Shown piece after piece: positions 58,724-64,000 of a stretch of 64,000 bases of DNA. Numbering within the stretch: the stretch's first letter is position 1; each line of letters begins with the position of its first letter. The notes beneath the pieces were generated by a model, which worked only from the letters and a program-made list of their open reading frames with translations, was not told the origin of the DNA and ran no database searches. A program made the position numbers and the translations under genes. The stretch comes from Falsiroseomonas ponticola (GTDB lineage Bacteria; Pseudomonadota; Alphaproteobacteria; Acetobacterales; Acetobacteraceae), in assembly GCF_016805305.1 (NCBI RefSeq), contig NZ_JAERQN010000001.1:682001-746000 (forward strand). Reading direction: 5' to 3'.

Positions 58724-59013
58724 GCGGGTCCCGTATCATCGCCTGGGTTGAGTGTGGCGCAGATGCGGGCCGTTTCGCAAACGGCGCTGGATGAAGGAGC
58801 TTTTCACCGCGTTGCGCGTCCGCAGCATGGGTGGCGCGCCCGCCCTGCGCATCCCGCGGGTGGAATATCCTTGGGGTCATCCGGCCATCCGTGTAGGATT
58901 CCCGTCAGGTCCAGCGGGTGCCCCCCACCCTGCGGACTGGCCGCCCGCGGCGCGCTGCACCCCCCCCCAAACCGGACCTCCTCCGGCGGTGCGCCGCGGG
59001 CGCCCCCCCCCCG
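58724..59013. other. Gap with homopolymer C tracts
   Basis: 290 bases without a convincing gene. It holds a CCGTTT/AAACGG hairpin (about 58769-58783), a moderately AT-rich segment around 58865-58900 and two long C runs: nine at 58960-58968 and ten at 59003-59012, the second directly after the cdd stop. No promoter pair was recognised with confidence. Confidence 0.5.
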
Positions 59014-59445
59014 CTAGGGCTTTGCCGCGGCGTCGAGGTCGGTGGCGCCGAAGGCGGCCGGCAGCAGGGCGCCGATGGTCGTGGCGCGGAGCGCGCCTGC
59101 CGCATCCCGCGTCACCACCCGCAGCGATCCGTCCGGCGAGAATTCCGACAGCACCTGGCGGCAGAGGCCGCAGGGGCCGAGCGCGATGCCGGCGGGCCCC
59201 GCCACCGCGATCGCCACGAAGCGCCGCCGCCCCCCCGAAACCGCCGAGACCACCGCCGTGCGCTCCGCGCAGATCGTCGCGCCGAAGCTCGCATTCTCCA
59301 CGTTGCAGCCCGGCACCACCGTGCCATCCGCGGCCAGCAGGGCGGCGCCCACGGCGAAGCGGGAATAGGGCGCATGGGCCGCGCCGCGCGCGGCTTCCGC
59401 CGCCGCCATCAGCGCGGCATCGTCGATCGGGTCCATGCCGGCCAT
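59014..59445 (-). CDS. cdd: Cytidine deaminase
   Basis: 143 residues. The zinc site is intact: the Cys in GPCGLCRQV pair and CAERTAV with the catalytic Glu. YSRFAVGAALLAADG and CNVENASFGATICAERTAV are family stretches. It converts cytidine and deoxycytidine to uridine and deoxyuridine in pyrimidine salvage. Start ATG at 59445 or 59436. Belongs to the homotetrameric short class. Confidence 0.94.
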   Translation of the reverse strand: MAGMDPIDDAALMAAAEAARGAAHAPYSRFAVGAALLAADGTVVPGCNVENASFGATICAERTAVVSAVSGGRRRFVAIAVAGPAGIALGPCGLCRQVLSEFSPDGSLRVVTRDAAGALRATTIGALLPAAFGATDLDAAAKP

Positions 59446-59469
59446 GGGAGCGGAGGCGCCGCCCCGCCG

Positions 59470-59847
59470 TCAACCGCAGCCGGCGCCCTGCCGCGTCGAT
59501 CCCACCACGCGCCCGTCGCGCAATTCGAAGGTGCTGCTGCAGCCGCGCGGCGCGCCGCCGCCGCCGAAGCCCAGCCCGATGCCCGTGCCGAAGGCGGTGC
59601 CCCCGCCCCATCCGCCGCCGAAACGCCCGACCCCGAAGCCGATGGAGGGGCTGACCGCGGGGGCCGACCCGCCCTGCTGCTCGAAGGTCAGGAAGCGGCG
59701 TCCCTCGGCCTCGTAGCTGCCGGCGGGCACGCCGAGCCGCTGCACCAGCTCCGCCTCCGTCAGCCCCGTGGCATCGAAGGGCGGCGCGGGCTGCGCGCAG
59801 GCGGCAAGCGCCAGCAGCGACAGGAGGGGCGGCAGGAAGGGGCGCAT
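59470..59847 (-). CDS. Small putative lipoprotein, Gly-rich
   Basis: 125 residues. A signal with lipobox LALAACAQ (Cys at about residue 17) indicates a lipoprotein. The mature part begins with FDATGLTEAELVQRLGVPAGSYEAEGRRFLTFEQQG, resembling an SmpA/OmlA-like or BamE-like start (turn-rich, with LTEAELVQRLG), followed by a Gly/Phe-rich low-complexity stretch and two late cysteines (GCSSTFELRDGRVVG and GAGCG). Function unknown. Confidence 0.65.
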   Translation of the reverse strand: MRPFLPPLLSLLALAACAQPAPPFDATGLTEAELVQRLGVPAGSYEAEGRRFLTFEQQGGSAPAVSPSIGFGVGRFGGGWGGGTAFGTGIGLGFGGGGAPRGCSSTFELRDGRVVGSTRQGAGCG

Positions 59848-59916
59848 CGCGCGGCTCCGGGACGGGCCGGCATAACGCGCGGGCGCGGCGCGGGATGCCG
59901 CGCGCCGGCCCGCCTC

Positions 59917-60225
59917 TCAGCCCGCCGCCGGGAAGACGATCCGACGGATGCCGAAGAAGCGCAGGCGGTGGCCATGCAGCGTCAGGGTGCCGCTGACCGG
60001 CGCCTCCCGCCCCTGCTCATCGGGGAAGGTCACCGCCCCATCGGCGCCGATGACCATGGCCAGGTCGCGGCCGGAGAGGCGGAGCGTCCCGATCAGGCTG
60101 GCGGCGGTCAGGGACGGCAGGCTCAGCACATCGATGCCGCGGCCGCCATGCACCACCTCGTCCCCCTCATCGGGATACCAGCGATGGCAAGCGCGGGTCG
60201 GGTCGGGGGCGGGGGGCCGGTGCAT
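59917..60225 (-). CDS. Hypothetical protein with RTX-like features
   Basis: 102 residues from the ATG at 60225; the frame is open to 60384. The sequence GDEVVHGGRGIDVLSLPSLTAASL resembles a single RTX-type turn followed by the beta strands (LRLSGRDLAMVIGADGAVTF) seen after RTX stacks. There are no Ca-binding repeats besides this one, so it may be a remnant or a small relative of the RTX proteins at 26.7 and 44.3 kb. Preceding it on the same strand, 122 bases away, is the typA terminator. Confidence 0.45.
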   Translation of the reverse strand: MHRPPAPDPTRACHRWYPDEGDEVVHGGRGIDVLSLPSLTAASLIGTLRLSGRDLAMVIGADGAVTFPDEQGREAPVSGTLTLHGHRLRFFGIRRIVFPAAG

Positions 60226-60346
60226 GGTCGTCGTTCCCGCGGGGGGCATCCTCGCGGCGGAGCCTAGGGCGCAGGGCGGGTCCGGGGCCAAGAGCCTGAA
60301 CCGATCGCCGCCTTCGGTGGATCCTATGGGCCGGGGCCGTGGCATG

Positions 60347-60380
60347 AAAAAAGGCGAGGACCCCGGGCGGGATCCTCGCC
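60347..60380 (-). terminator. Rho-independent terminator of typA
   Basis: On the minus strand a perfect 8-bp outer stem, GGCGAGGA with TCCTCGCC (60380-60373 with 60360-60353), with further GC pairing inside, is followed by six T (60352-60347). It starts 20 bases after the typA stop. Confidence 0.88.
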
Positions 60381-60400
60381 TCATGCCGGCGCCTCGTGGC

Positions 60401-62230
<1,830 letters not shown>

Positions 62231-62431
62231 GGGTACAGTCCGACTTCCGGTTCGGGCCGACCCCGGCCGCCCCGCGACGGATCGCCGGACGGCGTCCATC
62301 ACAGGCGCAAAGCGGGCCCTTTGACTTGATGCGGCGCACACATAAGGGCGCCCGCCGGAAAAAGCGAGCAGGAACCGCGCCCGGCCGGCGGGCGGCAGCC
62401 CTGCGTCGCGGTCACGGCCGCGTGCCGGCGC

Positions 62432-63055
62432 TCAGCCGGGGGCCTTCGAGGAACTGGGCGGGATGTCGCCCGGCCCGGCGGGCGCGCGGGGGTAGCTGGT
62501 ATCGGCGCCGATCGGCACCGGCGGGCTCGCCGTGCCGCCGACCGGCATGTCCTGCGGCGCGATGCCGGGCAGGGGCAGCGGGCGCTGGGCCAGGGGAGGG
62601 GGCGCCGGGTCCGGGTTCGCGGCCGGGGCGGCGGCCCGGGGCGGCGGCGCGTCGAGCCAGGCGAGCGCCTGGTCGATATGGGTGGCGGCCGCCGCGCCGT
62701 CCCGCTGGCCGAGCGCGGCGCGCGCCGCGGCGATCTGCCCGACCGCGCCGCCCTGGCGGGGGCGGTCGGCCTCGCTGGCCAGTTCGGACCGCGTCAGCAG
62801 CCGGGCCTCCGCCCGTTCCAGCAGGTCCAGCGCCTGCCCGGCGCGGCCGGCGCCGAGCGCCCCGCCTGCCAGGCGCAGCAGGGTGGCGGGGTCGTCGATC
62901 GCCTCCGCGAGGGAGGGGGCGGGCGGCGTGGCGCGCGGCCCCGGCCGCGTCGGCGCCACGGCGGCGCCGGTGCCATCCTGCGCGGCCGCGGGCCAGGCCA
63001 GCAGGGGCGAGAGGAGGAGGAGGAGGGCAGGCAGGATCGGCGGGCGGGCGGGCAT
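62432..63055 (-). CDS. Hypothetical exported Pro/Ala-rich protein
   Basis: 207 residues. A Sec signal peptide (ILPALLLLLSPLLAWPAAAQ) is followed by a Pro/Ala-rich linker, a helical segment rich in Ala/Leu/Arg (about 55-130, with tetratricopeptide-like AGQALDLLERAEARLL) and a Pro-rich tail. No conserved catalytic motif recognised. Likely periplasmic; function unknown. Sits between typA and the kinase gene, same strand. Confidence 0.55.
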   Translation of the reverse strand: MPARPPILPALLLLLSPLLAWPAAAQDGTGAAVAPTRPGPRATPPAPSLAEAIDDPATLLRLAGGALGAGRAGQALDLLERAEARLLTRSELASEADRPRQGGAVGQIAAARAALGQRDGAAAATHIDQALAWLDAPPPRAAAPAANPDPAPPPLAQRPLPLPGIAPQDMPVGGTASPPVPIGADTSYPRAPAGPGDIPPSSSKAPG

Positions 63056-63119
63056 GGCGTGTTCTCCGGCGGGGGCATCCCCCGGCCCGGTGAACCGCCG
63101 GCCCGCCCGGCCGGTTCCC

Positions 63120-64000
63120 TTACCCCTGGGCGACCAGCGCCTTCAGGTCCGCCTGCGGGCGGGCGCCGAAATGGCTGATCGCCTCCGCCGCCGCCACGCT
63201 GCCCCAGCGGCCGCATTCCGGCAGCGCCTTGCCATGCGCCAGCCCCGCCAGGAAGCCCGCGGCATAGGCATCGCCGGCGCCGGTGGTGTCCACCACCGTG
63301 GTCGGCACGGCCGCGACGTCGAAGCGCTCCGCCCCCGCGATGACGACGCTGCCCTTCTCGCTGCGGGTCACGGCGGCCAGCGCCACCTCCTGCCGCAGCT
63401 GCGCCAGGGCGGCGTCGAAATCCTCGGTCTCGTAGAGGGAGAGCAGCTCGGCCTCATTGGCGAAGAGGATGTCGGTCTCCTCCTTCACGAAGGCGCGGAA
63501 GGCGGCGCGGTGGCGGCCGACGCAGAAGGCGTCGGAGAGCGTGAGCGCCACCCTCCGACCGGCCGCATGCGCGGCCCGGGAGGCCTTGCGAAAGGCTTCC
63601 TGGGCGGCGGGGGGGTCGAAGAGATAGCCCTCGAGGTAGGTGATGGCGGCGGAGGCGACCTCGGCCTCGTCCACATCGTCGGGGCCGAAGGTGACGCAGG
63701 CGCCGAGGAAGGTGTTCATCGTCCGCTGCCCGTCGGGGGAGACGAGGATGAGGCAGCGCGCGGTCGGCGCGCCACCGACCAGCGGCGCGGTCGGGAAGCG
63801 GACGCCGGCGGCGCGGATGTCATGGGCGAAGACCTTCCCCAGCCCGTCATCCGCCACCTTGCCGAGATAGCCGACGCGGGCGCCGAGCGCGGCGGCGACG
63901 GCGCAGGTATTGCCGGCGGAGCCGCCGGAGCTTTCGATGCCGGGGCCCATGGCGGCGTAGATCGCCTCCGCCGTCGCGGCATCGATCAGCGCCATGCCGC
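63120..64000 (-). CDS. PfkB-family sugar/nucleoside kinase, 3' part
   Basis: The 5' end lies beyond the window; 293 codons are visible and include most of the enzyme. SSGGSAGNTCAVAAALGARVGYLGKV is the PfkB substrate-binding Gly-rich region, and VDTTGAGDAYAAGFLAGLAHG is the second PfkB signature with the catalytic Asp (GAGD) near the C-terminus. The overall sequence resembles adenosine kinase of alphaproteobacteria (TVVDTTGAGD and DILFANEAELLSLYE). A ribokinase or other sugar kinase is the alternative. Confidence 0.85.
   Translation of the reverse strand, partial: GMALIDAATAEAIYAAMGPGIESSGGSAGNTCAVAAALGARVGYLGKVADDGLGKVFAHDIRAAGVRFPTAPLVGGAPTARCLILVSPDGQRTMNTFLGACVTFGPDDVDEAEVASAAITYLEGYLFDPPAAQEAFRKASRAAHAAGRRVALTLSDAFCVGRHRAAFRAFVKEETDILFANEAELLSLYETEDFDAALAQLRQEVALAAVTRSEKGSVVIAGAERFDVAAVPTTVVDTTGAGDAYAAGFLAGLAHGKALPECGRWGSVAAAEAISHFGARPQADLKALVAQG

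Overview
This window reads as chromosomal DNA of a very GC-rich (about 70% by eye) alphaproteobacterium, most like Rhodospirillales/Acetobacteraceae of the Roseomonas type. The reasons are alphaproteobacterial gene orders (hemE beside a divergent PSRP/DUF299 gene and maf, lnt next to an XRE regulator, secB near Tim44-like and mltA, mutS coupled to glnD), several Bug/TctC-type binding proteins, a Coq7 for ubiquinone, and dense packing with 1-4 base stop/start overlaps. No rRNA, tRNA, CRISPR array, transposase or prophage gene was found. Most long open frames opposite real genes are GC-driven shadows and are left out.

Layout. 1-8.5 kb: 3' end of mutS, glnD, an LprI-like protein, a GST, a small hydrophilic protein, maeB and a DUF488 gene. 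8.5-16.6 kb: an array of five hairpins, a TPR-glycosyltransferase-like protein, a GMC oxidoreductase, an AmpC-type beta-lactamase with a Tat-like leader, a methyltransferase, a Bug-type binding protein and a class I GATase hydrolase. 16.6-19.7 kb: an agmatinase-family gene behind a structured leader with a terminator hairpin, dnaN, and an orphan RES toxin-like gene. 19.7-26.6 kb: the phenylacetyl-CoA epoxidase operon paaABCDE (minus strand) with paaX upstream, then coq7 and a gamma-glutamyltransferase-like gene. 26.7-31.8 kb: a 1685-residue RTX protein. 31.8-43.7 kb: a catabolic block of two paralogous acyl-CoA ligases, an amidohydrolase, two FAD oxidoreductases, a Bug-type binding protein, a TRAP transporter and an M24 peptidase.

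43.7-52.1 kb: HdeD-like protein, a small RTX protein, nth, DUF2244, an XRE regulator, lnt, secB, a histidine phosphatase, Tim44-like and mltA. 52.1-55.1 kb: hemE, an intergenic region that looks like the chromosomal replication origin, PSRP and maf. 55.1-58.2 kb: a DUF486 protein, a compact arsR-arsC-aqpS arsenic cluster with a visible operator, and ampG. 58.3-64 kb: a tandem AbrB-like protein, cdd, small exported proteins, typA with a clear terminator, and the 3' part of a PfkB-family kinase.

The most useful second looks are the predicted oriC at 53.2-53.5 kb with in-phase 9-mers, the hairpin array at 8.5 kb, the 55-base two-hairpin repeat found twice, the structured agmatinase leader, the ars operator with a predicted leaderless start, and the catabolic block around 32-42 kb. 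All function assignments come from reading motifs; no database search was run.
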